Positions 11,750-22,574 of a DNA stretch of 61,739 nucleotides are shown here, in pieces. Every line of letters starts with the position of its first letter. Positions within the stretch are counted from its first letter, which is position 1. The notes below the pieces were generated by a model. It did not search any database, was not told where the DNA came from, and worked only from the letters and a program-made list of their open reading frames with translations. The translations under genes were made by a program, and so were the position numbers. This DNA is from Rostrohypoxylon terebratum (Eukaryota > Ascomycota > Sordariomycetes > Xylariales > Hypoxylaceae): positions 1 through 61,739 of the forward strand of contig MU385997.1 in the NCBI GenBank assembly GCA_022497145.1. Direction: 5' to 3'.

Positions 11750-12990
11750 CACGAGAATACCGCGCATATTAATTAGATCAATTATCGAACCCCATTGGCG
11801 TGGTAATCCCATACGTTGTTACTGTTGCATTAGGGTATTACAATGACAAAGAGACATACTACATAGTACGGGCGTTAAATTTTAATAAAACTTGTACGAA
11901 TTATTGCCGACGCTATAGGTTCTGTTATGACGTTTTCATTAGCTAATTAGAATATGTACGAAGTTGTCATGGGATTTCAAGATGCAAGCCCGTATTACTA
12001 GCGACGCCGTACAAGGGAAATAGTATGATATGGATAACTTACGCGCTATGATACCTACTAGGTACCTACTGTAAATAATCCAGACAAGTCTCGGAGACTC
12101 GTATCCGAGATTCGAGGAAAATCCATCCAAAACCTCTCAGAACAACGCGTCAATTCCCTCGGGACTATGATAAAAGGCATATTAGGGAAGGGTGTAGAAT
12201 AAGATATGTCTAAGACAGGAAGAAGATCGTGTCTATCATCATGATTGAGTCAATTTTACCGGGACTCCGGAATAGAATCTTTCTGGAATCTACACCCTCT
12301 GCGGTACGACCAAAATAGATTTAAGGTCTTAAACCGCGAGCTGGCACGTTACATGCGTTTCCACCAATCACGAACGGTGGCTTGCGCCAGCTCCCGCTAG
12401 CTAGCCCTGAAATGCCCCTATCCCGGACTCCCTCATAGGGCTAGACCGACGATCACTTTTGTGTGGAGAGGAGCTGTGCGAGATGGGGCTATTCCGGACC
12501 ATTCCAAGATGACCATACGACCCATACAATGTCCCAAGCAAAGAACCCCAGATTCAAAAATACGAGCTTGAGCCTCATACGCTTTGTTACATTCGCTAGC
12601 TATTCCGGAAAATCCAAAAGTCAAGGATCTCCTGCTCACCCCGGTCATGTGACGATGGAGAGACTACCGACAGACGGGCTATGTCAATACGAGCTTCAAC
12701 AATGAGCGGTCATATGTCTGAGCCTAAATGGATTAGTCGAGTCTTGTCAGGCCATCGCCATACGTCAAGGATACGGGCGGATTCAAGATCATGATGTCGA
12801 TGGTTACTAGGAAAGGAGGAGACCACCTAGTGGTATAAGAAGGCGACGAGTTTCCCTCCGATGTCGACTCAATTTCATCATCCACAACAACAATCACAAC
12901 ATCATCACGAGACTCATTCACTCGCTCAACCAAAAATACTAACAACTATTACTTAATTTTAATTACCTCAAGACCAACCAATAATTCAAA
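11750..12990. promoter_or_regulatory. Upstream region of the small secreted protein gene
   Basis: 1.24 kb without a supported gene. TATAAGA at 12834-12840 lies about 150 nt before the start codon. The stretch 12876-12990 is rich in CAAC and CATC repeats and poor in G, like leaders of strongly expressed fungal genes. Confidence 0.5.
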
Positions 12991-13437
12991 ATGAAGTTCA
13001 CCACTACCGCCATCACCTCTCTCCTCGCTGCCGTCGCTCTCGCGGCTCCTACTCCCTCTCCTGAGGTCAAGTCCGCGATGGCCGACGTCGACCAATGGAC
13101 AATTGAGAGCATGCAGCGTGTCTGTGACGCCGCCGACACCAGCTGCACCTGGTCTTTCCGCGTCAACACCCACGTCGGAGACGCCACTCCCTGCAGCTTC
13201 ACCGTCAAGGGATCTCCCGCCAGCCAGACCGACTCAAGCGGCAACATCTGCGGTCCTTACACCGTGGGCTCTGGCTGGAGCGGCCAGTTCGGCCCCGGCA
13301 ACGGCTTCACGACCTTGAGCGTCGTCGACTACGCCGCTAAGCTCATCGTCTGGCCCGCCTACACCGACAACCAGCTCGCCAACGGCGCTGTTGTCACACC
13401 CGACTTGAGCTACGCTCCTACTATCCTCAACCTCTAA
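12991..13437 (+). CDS. Small secreted cysteine-containing protein
   Basis: Intronless, 148 aa. It has a clear signal peptide (MKFTTTAITSLLAAVALAA, cleavage before PTPSPE) and four cysteines in the mature part (in QRVCDA, TSCTW, TPCSF and NICGP), enough for two disulfides. Conserved-looking stretches are SGWSGQFGPGNGFTTLSVVD and KLIVWPAYTDNQLANG. Codon use is strongly C-ending (GTC, GCC, ACC, AAC), unlike most neighbours. With the CAAC-rich leader this suggests high expression. It resembles a family of uncharacterised secreted proteins of Sordariomycetes. I do not recognise a function; effector, adhesin and surface-protein roles are all open. The ATG is the first in frame and begins the signal peptide. 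Confidence 0.88.
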   Translation: MKFTTTAITSLLAAVALAAPTPSPEVKSAMADVDQWTIESMQRVCDAADTSCTWSFRVNTHVGDATPCSFTVKGSPASQTDSSGNICGPYTVGSGWSGQFGPGNGFTTLSVVDYAAKLIVWPAYTDNQLANGAVVTPDLSYAPTILNL

Positions 13438-13934
13438 GTCATCATGATTAATACTTTGACGATTACGATATCCCGGTGTGAGAAGGGGGGTTAGGAAACG
13501 GTGTATGAAAGGGCAAGAGTTACATATCCGGAAAAGGACATTCATTGCATATAGAGCGACAATATAATTGTTAATAAAATCACGAATTGCAATTGGGAAA
13601 CCTTCTTTGTTTGACCACTTTCTTATTGAGAATTAATGCGAGTACAACGTTTTGAGAAACAAACGTGTTGATCTCCCTTGCGAAGCGTTTGCTCGAGAGA
13701 AGTATGCATAGCAGTACTGATCCTGACACCTTTGTACACTTGAATATGCACAAACAATAGCAAAGTATGTACATGAAAGGAAAATCAACGAAACAAAACA
13801 AGCACAATGAACCATCCCAGACTTGCTATGCTCCCATCCATGATATGCGCCGAATGATTGCTATGCCCCCATGCCAGTATTAGAGTATCAATCGTCATTA
13901 GAGTATCAATCGTGATGTCGTCAGTGGTAATTCG
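13438..13934. other. Convergent spacer with a short tandem repeat
   Basis: A 497-bp spacer between two convergent genes. An 18-nt unit (TTAGAGTATCAATCGTCA) is repeated nearly twice at about 13880-13915. No gene seen. Confidence 0.6.
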
Positions 13935-15296
13935 TTAATCGTCAGCGAAGGGATCGGCCCTGTACGCTCCTCGAGCCTCTTCAAAGATATGCTTGTAGCG
14001 CTTAGCTGCCAGCGTCACGATGAAGAGGAGTTCGAATTGCCAGTACCACATCTCCTCGTCCATCAACCACTCATCCAGGATATCGTCGCCATTGGATTGT
14101 GTGCTGAGCGAACGGTAGGTTGGGAAGTCTGCCGGGATGGGTTCTTGGACAGTTTCGGATGCGGGCATGTTGGGCAAATCTCTGTCAGAGAATTCAAGAT
14201 CAGCCATGGTGGCTTCTGAGTACGGCTCTACAAGCTGAGCATCGTCATTTTGTTGCCCTGCTCCCTCCTCTGCGTTGACTCCCGTCTCCACATCTGTCTT
14301 CTCCGTCTGGTCCTCCTGCTCTGCGTGCTCCTCTGCTTCCTGTCGAGTCTCCATTAGGTTCTCCTCTTCTTTCTCGTGCTCGGAATCGGATTGTTGAGGC
14401 TCAGAGATGGTGCTGTTGATAAGCATGTCCATTTGGTCGACATCGCAATCGAAGTCAGAGCTTGCGTCGGAATCGGTATCGGTGCAAGCACCGGAGCTTT
14501 CGTCTGATGAATCCGACGGGAAAGATGCGTCTACGGGCGAGCGGTCGTCATCAATAGGCAGAGGTCCAGCTTGAGACAAGTGTTGGTCCACTTCATCTGC
14601 TTGCTTAGATTGCTCCATCGAGGAGAGTTCTTCCTCAACATCATCCGCCCAAGAAAAGGGTTCGCTTGGTGGAAGTAGCGAGACAGGAGGGGTGGGGGGA
14701 TTTAATCCAGGCCGTGCCATCGTGGTGCTAGATTTCTCTTCGGCATCGCCTGTGTCACTCATAGTGGCATTTTGCTCGTTGACTACGAAAAATCCATCCT
14801 CGTCATAGCTACCCTGAGAGTCCTCCTGAGTTATGCCTTCTTCTTGAGATAGAAGATCGCCCTCGGATGGATCAATTGCCTCTGGCATGCCGAACGCCCC
14901 CACGTTGTTCTCAATATCGTAGAAGAAGTCCTCAACGTATTTGTAACCACCGACGAGGATACAGTCCATATCACCCTCTGTGATTATGTCATCGTTAACA
15001 AGTCGTCGGAGATATCTCTCCGTCACAGGAAGGACTCTTTTCATGACGTTTTCGACATGATGAATATCTGTTGGCAATGGTGTGTCGGATTGGTTGATGA
15101 GAGTACGCAATTCCGGCAGTTTAAGTCGGAGGAGGTTGAGGTACTGCCCTCTGATTTCCTCGAACTTCCAGCGCATATCATCTCCTACTCCGAAAACGGC
15201 ATCCATATCAGCGTAGATACGGCGTTGTAGGAGAGCCGCCTCCTTGATTCTGCCGCGGAGCTGAACGACCAGCAAATTGACTCGATCCACGTCCAT
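13935..15296 (-). CDS. Acidic protein of unknown function
   Basis: An intronless frame of 453 aa, ATG at 15296. Residues 1-150 are helical and moderately basic (MDVDRVNLLVVQLRGRIKEA, then a long LxxLRxLI pattern). Residues 150-395 are low-complexity and very acidic, rich in Asp, Glu and Ser (for example DDSSDESS-like runs). The last 55 residues form a compact Trp- and Tyr-rich block (DEWLMDEEMWYWQFELLF and KRYKHIFEEA). The ordered-acidic-ordered layout suggests an intracellular scaffold or nuclear protein, but I recognise no family. No signal peptide or membrane span. Confidence 0.75.
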   Translation of the reverse strand: MDVDRVNLLVVQLRGRIKEAALLQRRIYADMDAVFGVGDDMRWKFEEIRGQYLNLLRLKLPELRTLINQSDTPLPTDIHHVENVMKRVLPVTERYLRRLVNDDIITEGDMDCILVGGYKYVEDFFYDIENNVGAFGMPEAIDPSEGDLLSQEEGITQEDSQGSYDEDGFFVVNEQNATMSDTGDAEEKSSTTMARPGLNPPTPPVSLLPPSEPFSWADDVEEELSSMEQSKQADEVDQHLSQAGPLPIDDDRSPVDASFPSDSSDESSGACTDTDSDASSDFDCDVDQMDMLINSTISEPQQSDSEHEKEEENLMETRQEAEEHAEQEDQTEKTDVETGVNAEEGAGQQNDDAQLVEPYSEATMADLEFSDRDLPNMPASETVQEPIPADFPTYRSLSTQSNGDDILDEWLMDEEMWYWQFELLFIVTLAAKRYKHIFEEARGAYRADPFADD

Positions 15297-17175
15297 ATTG
15301 GTGGTCTTGACAAGCGTTGATGAGGATTAGATGGATTATTAAGGAATGAATATTCTAGAATAATGCGTAAGCGGATAGCCGTTGGTATTATGGATTGGGG
15401 GGATAAATGAGAACTCTTGATTACCTTCGCCAGCGAAGGACTATGACGAAATTCGAATTAACGAATGAAAATTGCGGGAGCTCAACGATAGCTAGTAATA
15501 TATCGAGAATAAACTAACTATGATTGGTATCAATACTTGAGTCGCAAAACAATAACATTGTTTACCATAAAACAATAGCAATGGTGATGTAGGAAGAAAG
15601 AGATGAAAATACCTTGTGGTAGGAATCGAAGAAAGCTTTATCCCGCGCGGAATGCTAGTCGATGATGGCTTTGTAGTAGAATAAAGTGTGATAAAGAAAC
15701 GAGATGATATTTCTAGACAGTGGTCGTATCGGAGAGTAGATATTAGATGGGATTTGCTTGAAGGGTGATATTTTGTGTAAGTTTTCGTGATGATGTTATT
15801 GACTGCGTTGAGCGAGATCAATCAACTGTAGTTAGGAACCTTTGGGATTGTATGCGCAGAACGAATGCGGATGTAATAGTTACCTACTAGCTACCCCGGA
15901 TTGTCATCGGAAGCAGGATGGGATAAGTATCATGGTGGTAACGAATGGGATCGTACGAATGGAAATGTTTGTGAAGTGAAAAGAATAGGACTGGGGTAAG
16001 TCGTCTAAGTTTAAAGAATGCGCCACAGCTATTGGTAGATTTCATCGACGTCGACTTTGAGGCTATCCCAGACCCACTTTTACTTGTGATGGTCAAGCTT
16101 ACGACGCGACGAGTGCGGATTACACTCAAAAATAATGAAGTTCTTTCATTATTTTTTTTCTTTTCTAACGTCTACCCTATGTTCAACGTTCTGTGACCAA
16201 TCAAGGTACTCAGGTACACGCTTAAATTTTTTTCTGGACGTTTTTGAAAAAATAAGGACTAGGTTACCTAGGTATTTTTAATACTCTAGAATTGTAATTC
16301 TCATATGTTTCTTATATATAAGGACGATAAAGACCAACAAATGAAACCTACGGCAATGAGAGAGGTGAAAAGCGAGGACGCTGTTGTTCATTTGGCAATG
16401 AACATTGGATTTAACTCACCGCCCTAGACGTGAAAAGGAGGTATGTTAATAGACGATATGTATCTATGGTGCTCATTACATAAGACAGAGATCTCACGGC
16501 TACTTACATAATCCTTTAGACAGATAACTTATTTTCACCGATAACACCAACAACAAACACCAACACCAACGCTAGCGACGTAATCTTAACTTGAACCACA
16601 AATGTCACGAACGAGGGAACATTCAAAATACAATCGAGATACGATGGTTGCTGAAAGGGACTTATCGATTCGCTCCTCGAAATCTCATCCTTAAAAAAAA
16701 ACCTGCTGCCGGCGGCGTTTCAGCTTTCACTGGTTCCTAGTAGCCTTGACCCTCATCCAACCAGCAAATCAGTGCACATCAGTGGGGCTTCTGTAGCGAA
16801 GGTGACTCGCTAAGAAGCTTGGGCTGAATCAGATCTGCTAGCTGCCAGGTGTCCAGGGACAGTGAGACGTCACAGCTGCTACCCACAAGGATAATACCTA
16901 CCAGAATTGGGTGAATTTAGGTGCTACACCACGCCATAAATCCCTTTTACGTGAATTTGTTGACTCTTTGTCCTCTTCGAGAATTGTACATATCATTCCA
17001 GCTTCGTACTATACATTTATCGTTAAGGTTCTCTTTTCCTTTTGAAATTTCTAACCTTCATCTATTCAACACTAATCCAAGGCGCTATACTATCTTAGTA
17101 ACAAGGGACCGACAGTTGATTTTGTGGATCCTACGTGCGAATAGCATCACTACTGCGTAATCGTTGGGTAGTCAC
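15297..17175. promoter_or_regulatory. Long divergent intergenic region
   Basis: 1.88 kb between the divergent acidic-protein and phospholipase C genes. Short frames on the minus strand (15492-15821, 15887-16129) look like chance. An 8-bp perfect stem (TGTTCATT / AATGAACA, 4-nt loop) lies at 16385-16404. ACCTAGGTA occurs near 16266. The region up to 17175 is pyrimidine- and AT-rich and presumably holds the PLC leader. Confidence 0.5.
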
Positions 17176-19281
17176 ATGGCGGAAACAGCACCCCTCCCTC
17201 CAAATGAATCCCTACACCAAGCTGGTGGCGGCCGGCCAGCCGTCGAAAACCGCAGTATTCGGGAAATCAAATCGTCCACGTTGAAGTATCTGGAACAAAT
17301 CTATGCTGCGCACGCATCGGCCACAGATAAGCAATGGGATAAGGAGACTATTTTCGAATTTCTGCATCATAGGCAGGCCGATAACGTGACAGATCAGTCA
17401 TCAGCCGAGATGGCCGCCAACGATGAGCTTGACTTAGCCGGTTTCTTACGCTACATGACATCGCCGGCGACCGACGTGTTGGCGCCCCCGGCGGATCAGG
17501 ATCTGTCGTTTCCGCTGGCTAGCTACTACATTAGTTCAAGTCACAATACTTACTTAACAGGCAATCAGCTGAGCAGTGATTCCGACGCCGACGCCTACCG
17601 CAATGTCCTGCTTCGTGGCTGTCGGTGTGTCGAGATCGACGTCTGGAATGGCGACGACTCCGACGTAGAGTCCACAGAAAGCAGCTCCGATAGTTCTATG
17701 GATGAAGATGCGAGGGAGGTTAAAGCAATCCGAAAGGCGAGTCGTAGAGAGAGACTCGCCTCGAAGCTCTCTAGCTCTCTCGCTAGCAAACTCGGGAAGA
17801 CATCGTTGGGTAAGAAGATCACGGGACAGAGCGCTACAGAAGCGGATTCTACGACGAAGGGAGAGGAAATTGGATCTACCATCAAGAAGGTGTCGTCTTC
17901 TGCCTCGAAGAAATCCTCGAGTCCTCCACCGGGTGTGGTTGAACCCAGGGTCCTACACGGTTACACCCTCACAAAGGAAATTTCATTCCGCGAGGTTTGC
18001 GAGGCGATTCGGGAAAGCGCATTCGTCGTGACAGATCTACCGCTTATCGTCAGCCTGGAGGTTCATTGCTGTCAGCAACAACAGGAAGCCATGGTCAATA
18101 TCATTAACGAGGTCTGGGCCGGTCTACTGTTACCCCACCCTGATGACGATTGCAAGTTTCTCCCATCTCCAGCCGACCTGCGCCATAAAATTCTTGTTAA
18201 GGTGAAGTACGCGCCACCTGAAATCCACTTGCCAGGTGCCGGTAATGATTCGGTAGGGAACCTCCCACCAGACGTCAAGGGAGATACTAAAGTCGAACCG
18301 AAGTCTCAGGCCACCGGTACCACTACCACGCAACAGAAGGTGAAGAAAGCTTCCAAGATCATCCAGGCCCTGTCTGCGCTCGGCGTGTACACGCGCGGAG
18401 TATCATTCAAATCATTATCGCAACCAGAAGCCAAGATGCCAACGCATATCTTTTCATTGTCCGAGGGAGGCGTAGCCGAAGTTCACGAGAGCGAAGCAGC
18501 ACGATTATTTGAACATAACCGGGAGTATTTGATGAGAACCTATCCATCCGGTATGCGCATTGGTTCCTCCAACTTGGATCCCGAGGCTTTTTGGCGAAAA
18601 GGCATTCAGATTGTCGCTCTCAACTGGCAAAAGTGGGACGAGGGAATGATGCTCAACGAAGGCATGTTCGCTGGGACAGGAGGCTACGTACTGAAACCTA
18701 GAGGATATCGCGGGAAGAAGCCTGTCGTTGTCGAAATCACCGAAGGGGACGACAAGGGTAAGAAGGTGGAGAAGGTAGCGCCCGCTCCCGCGTGTGCGAC
18801 GATCCAGCACCAAACCCTCGAACTCACCGTTACTGTCCTGGCGGCGCAAAACATCCCGCTACCCGAGTACGACGACAGGGAAAGCGGGTTCAAACCGTAC
18901 GTGAAGATTGAATTGCACACGGAGCCGCCCCACGACGAACACTTGTCTTTAACCAAGTCCAACACAAACACTACGAAAGCCACCGCCAGGGCTAAGGAAG
19001 GCCAATACAAGGCCCGCACGAAGACCCAGCGCGGAATACACCCAGACTTCAAATCCGAGGTTCTAGAGGTGGCCAAGGGAGTTTCTGGCGTAGTACCGGA
19101 GCTAGCATTCGTGCGTTTCCTCGTCAAGGACGACGAGATCGGTCGCGATGACCTGGCGGCATGGGCGTGCGTCCGGCTTGATCGCCTAAGAAGTGGGTAC
19201 CGGTTCGTGCACCTCTTAGACAACGAGGGGAAGCAGAGCGACGGCGTGATACTCGTCAAGATCGAGAAGAAGCTTGCCTAG
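17176..19281 (+). CDS. PLC1: Phosphoinositide-specific phospholipase C
   Basis: Intronless, 701 aa from the ATG at 17176 (MAETAPLPP); an in-frame TTG upstream is not needed. It cleaves PIP2 to IP3 and diacylglycerol at membranes. Order of domains: an EF-hand-like region (about 30-110); X box (about 112-340) with SSHNTYL (catalytic His near 122), CRCVEIDVWNG, HGYTLT (second His near 260), VSLEVHC and KILVKVK; Y box (about 395-525) with MRIGSSNLDP and GIQIVALNWQ; and a C2 domain (about 545-690) starting LELTVTVLAAQNIPLPEYD. Within X, between the Asp and second His blocks, sits a Ser/Lys-rich insertion of roughly 90 residues, longer than usual for the family. All key residues I know are present. 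Confidence 0.95.
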   Translation: MAETAPLPPNESLHQAGGGRPAVENRSIREIKSSTLKYLEQIYAAHASATDKQWDKETIFEFLHHRQADNVTDQSSAEMAANDELDLAGFLRYMTSPATDVLAPPADQDLSFPLASYYISSSHNTYLTGNQLSSDSDADAYRNVLLRGCRCVEIDVWNGDDSDVESTESSSDSSMDEDAREVKAIRKASRRERLASKLSSSLASKLGKTSLGKKITGQSATEADSTTKGEEIGSTIKKVSSSASKKSSSPPPGVVEPRVLHGYTLTKEISFREVCEAIRESAFVVTDLPLIVSLEVHCCQQQQEAMVNIINEVWAGLLLPHPDDDCKFLPSPADLRHKILVKVKYAPPEIHLPGAGNDSVGNLPPDVKGDTKVEPKSQATGTTTTQQKVKKASKIIQALSALGVYTRGVSFKSLSQPEAKMPTHIFSLSEGGVAEVHESEAARLFEHNREYLMRTYPSGMRIGSSNLDPEAFWRKGIQIVALNWQKWDEGMMLNEGMFAGTGGYVLKPRGYRGKKPVVVEITEGDDKGKKVEKVAPAPACATIQHQTLELTVTVLAAQNIPLPEYDDRESGFKPYVKIELHTEPPHDEHLSLTKSNTNTTKATARAKEGQYKARTKTQRGIHPDFKSEVLEVAKGVSGVVPELAFVRFLVKDDEIGRDDLAAWACVRLDRLRSGYRFVHLLDNEGKQSDGVILVKIEKKLA

Positions 19282-19639
19282 GAGGCGGCTTTCGACTGGA
19301 GAGACGACGTGGACTCGGACCAAGGGAAGCATCATCATCATCATCTTGGAGGTTGCCATCCTTCTTAAGTCTTGAGAATTAGTACTTAGCGGGGGAATTG
19401 AGCCAACAAGCGCGCATGTGCATACTGAATTTGATTTTAGGGAGGATGATTTATTGAATTAGGTCCATAGCAATAGTAATGGTGATTTCTTGCTCTTTGG
19501 TATCTCTAGATCAAAGCAGATTGCTCGTGCCGCCAGCGAGGTATCTATTTGCCTACCGTTGCCCCCCAACCAACTCCAATCTAATGCGATCCACCCAGCC
19601 AATTGACATCGTGCACAGGTACTCATATATATATTTACT
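19282..19639. other. Convergent spacer
   Basis: 358 bp between the PLC and nuclease stops. A CATCATCATCATCATC run lies at about 19331-19347. No gene seen. Confidence 0.5.
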
Positions 19640-21760
19640 TCATAACTCCGGATCGAGCGTGCTGTGATTATTCGTCGTGGATATGAGGTCGATGGTGTTC
19701 CAAGGGCCTTCTCCAATTATGTTAGCTTGCGCTGCTTTAAAGGCACGCAATCGTGTCTCGAAGGCGTGGTCGGATAACGCCGAAGCCTGTGAATCTTCGA
19801 ATATCGAATCCCCCTCTATCGATGAATCGTATTCAACAGTTGTGTTTTGTTCATTCTGGAACGACTCGTAATCGCGCTTATTACCTTGTGGCAGAGACAC
19901 GGGGGGTTGAATTGTTTCCCTCGAGGGATCGCTCGCTTCATTAGCGAACGTGGGAGGCTTGGGGACATCAATGGGCGGAATTACAGGGCTAGACAGGGGT
20001 GGAGCTGATGTTTGCTGTGTTTCCGGCTGGTCTTCTTCATTGCGCATTTTCTTTTGTAGCTCGCGAAGCTGGTTCTGTAGTTGATCCATCATCATATCAT
20101 GCTCGAAGATATCGCCGGTGCAGAGATCACCAAAGAGGCCCCTCATTGTTATGCCTTTTTCCATCCATTGGGCTGGATCTACCGTGCATGGCCAAATATC
20201 CTTGAGTTTGAAAGTTTGGATGAAATGTCGAAGCTCCGGAAGGGAAGAGTGTCTCGCATATGGAAAGACGATCTGCTTGGGTAACCCGCTTGTTTGACCA
20301 TTTTCGTCCAGTTTTTCTACCGGATTTCGCGTCGCATTTACTTTCTTGACGAGCGCCTTGAGTACCTCTGTAATGGATTCCTTCTCCGTGAACTCGGATA
20401 TATCTAAATCGATTTCAATGTCTCTGGAAGCAACTAACGCCTTCTTTAGAGTGCGTTTGACTTCAGTTCCTATTTCACCTAGTAACTGGTCGTTTCGGTC
20501 GATTCTACATATCATAAGCCTCCTCATTTCAAAACTCGCTATTTCCGAAGACTTACATGTCAATCAAGGCTATAATATCTTCAGTCTCGAGACTTGGGTT
20601 CTGCGCAAGGTCGTCGCCGCCTCCACCAATGCCGACCTCAATCATGTCCCGCCCGTTGTTGAGGTGCGCGACGATGGGTTTAATCCAGATAGGCTTTTTC
20701 TCTACGACAGCACAGGCTGTTCCTTTCTCGCAGCTATGAATCCACACATTTTCGTCTAGCGTCAAGCAGCCTTCGCGCTGATTGTTGCCGCAAGTAAAGC
20801 CTACTAGATAAGGGGCTTCTTTGATCAAGTGGGTCTGCGCGGCAAAGCGATTATCCTTGGATCTTGTCACCAGAGATTTATAGACACCCATCTTATATTT
20901 GTCGACGTGTATTTTCGAGTTTAGGGCTTTGGATAGGGCAACCCAAACCTCTTCATATCTACTGTCGGGTTAGAACGAAAAATTAAGAAAAACAGATTAG
21001 GCACTTTACCCATAAGTCCATGCTTGCATGAAAAAATGTGTATCTTTTGGATAGCGTGCTACTTTTTCGAGAAGCTCGCAGAGCCCTTCAGCCTTCGTCT
21101 GTAAAGGAAAGTCATCTAACATAGATGTATCAAGATAGATACGATCAAGCGTCTTCAGTTTGGATGAGTACTCGATTATGCTAGGATTCCTAGCAATGGA
21201 ATTAACCCACCAAGGCTCGCTCCTTATATCTCCTGTGTATAAGACTGCCTTGCCATTGCCTTCAATCACTGCCAAAAAGGTCAAAATATGCAAATTCGAG
21301 ATATTAGATTCACCTACAAAACATAACTGCACCGGCACAGTGATTAGCATCTAAGAGCGTCACTCGAATGTTCTTGCCAGGCTCCAGCTCGACCTCAGTT
21401 GGTGTGTCAAGAGGGATAGGCTTGAGTACTTTTGCCAAGTGCTTATAAGTCTGCATCCGCGGGTCTTCAAAGATCCCCTTGGCATAGTTCAGTCGACATG
21501 GGTATTTCTCAAGACGAAGCAGAATTTCTCTAGTCGCAGCTGAACAATAGACGCTACGTGTCGTGATATTAGCGGTGGGATGAACTGGCAATGGTTGTAG
21601 AACTAACATACAAAGGACTTCTCAGTCTATCAAGCCCGGCGAGATGATCGCTATGTATATGGCTTAAGAAGCAGGCCAACGGAGGCCGACCATCGAACCC
21701 GCGAAAGAAGTCGATTCTGATATCTGGGAACTCATGGATGACGCCATTGAATGTCGACAT
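19640..21760 (-). CDS. Artemis/SNM1-like metallo-beta-lactamase DNA repair nuclease
   Basis: Five exons, in transcript order: 21760-21612, 21553-21318, 21268-21010, 20961-20557 and 20504-19640. They total 1914 nt (637 aa), with introns of 48-58 nt. Residues 1-60 include the metal-binding motif FLSHIHSDHLAGLDRL (HxHxDH). LLDANHCAGAVMF and VLYTGDIRSEPWW follow, as in SNM1/Artemis/Pso2 nucleases. FMQAWTYGRYEEVWVAL sits at the start of the beta-CASP part. The C-terminal 200 residues are polar, with a coiled-coil stretch (MMDQLQNQLRELQKKMRNE) and Pro/Ser-rich disorder. The family processes DNA ends and interstrand crosslinks in the nucleus. Size and the long beta-CASP region fit Artemis-like better than yeast Pso2; there is no UBZ finger. 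Confidence 0.9.
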
Positions 21761-22574
21761 TTTGGGTTATAGGCGAGTCGTAGTGCCAATTGAGAGCAAG
21801 AAGATGATGCATACTCCGTATAAACATCATTAATACTATACACCAATCCCGCTTCCTGATGAACAAAGAAAGGAGAAAAGGAAAAAAATTTTGTCTACAG
21901 GCAGAAATCTTCCTAAGGTTCACTCATTCATGGTAGTGGAAGTTCAGCGGGAGAGGTATTGCTGTAACGGCGCACAAGACCCACTAATTTAGCTCTTTTA
22001 GCGACAACCTTAGCGGGACACCCTTGCTAATTTTACGCGCTACCCCTCCCCCACTTTCCAATTTTCCAATTTATCTGCCTACTCCTGCTCTAATTTTAGG
22101 GAGGATAATGCTGCGTAACATCCATTTCTTGAATGATTGACATTATTCCTCTTTGCCGTCTCTTCCTCTCTCATAATTCTCACAATATGGTTCGCATATC
22201 TTAGCTAGATCTCCGTGTTTCTAAACGCGTCACTTAAACGCATCCTGCTGCTGATTCGAACCGTTGTGTGCCGATCGATCGACCACAAAATGGCTAATAT
22301 GGCGATCAAGCGCAAATACGCCGTATTCTCCAAACACGGCTGGGCTCGTGGGGCTCGTGGCAAGGCGACATATCATTCAAAGGGGTACTGATAATGTCCC
22401 CCAGATATCTTCGAGCACTCTAACTCTCATTCTGTTTGTTTCCCAACGATAAGCTAACTTTTCTGTTGATTACAACTTCAAATTGTCTAATTACTATCGT
22501 GAACTCTGACGGCGAGTCGTGTTAATGCAAGAAACCACCTCGTTGAGAGCCTAGCATCACTAGTTTTAGTTAAC
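21761..22574. promoter_or_regulatory. Divergent promoter of the nuclease and methyltransferase genes
   Basis: 814 bp between divergent start codons. A 33-codon frame at 22290-22391 is very basic but too short to support. A pyrimidine-rich stretch lies near 22144-22180. Confidence 0.5.

Noticed and set aside
15492..16129. Two minus-strand frames of 80-109 codons
   Set aside because: Low-complexity, no recognisable sequence, and partly dependent on non-ATG starts.
17164..17175. TTG start four codons upstream of the PLC ATG
   Set aside because: The in-frame ATG at 17176 is the normal eukaryotic start and nothing is lost by using it.
18684..19259. A 191-codon minus-strand frame opposite phospholipase C
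   Set aside because: It is the antisense shadow of the GC-biased Y/C2 coding sequence, with no domain content.
22290..22391. 33-codon basic frame (MANMAIKRKYAVFSKHGWAR...)
   Set aside because: Too short and with no known homologue; could be a leader frame but unsupported.
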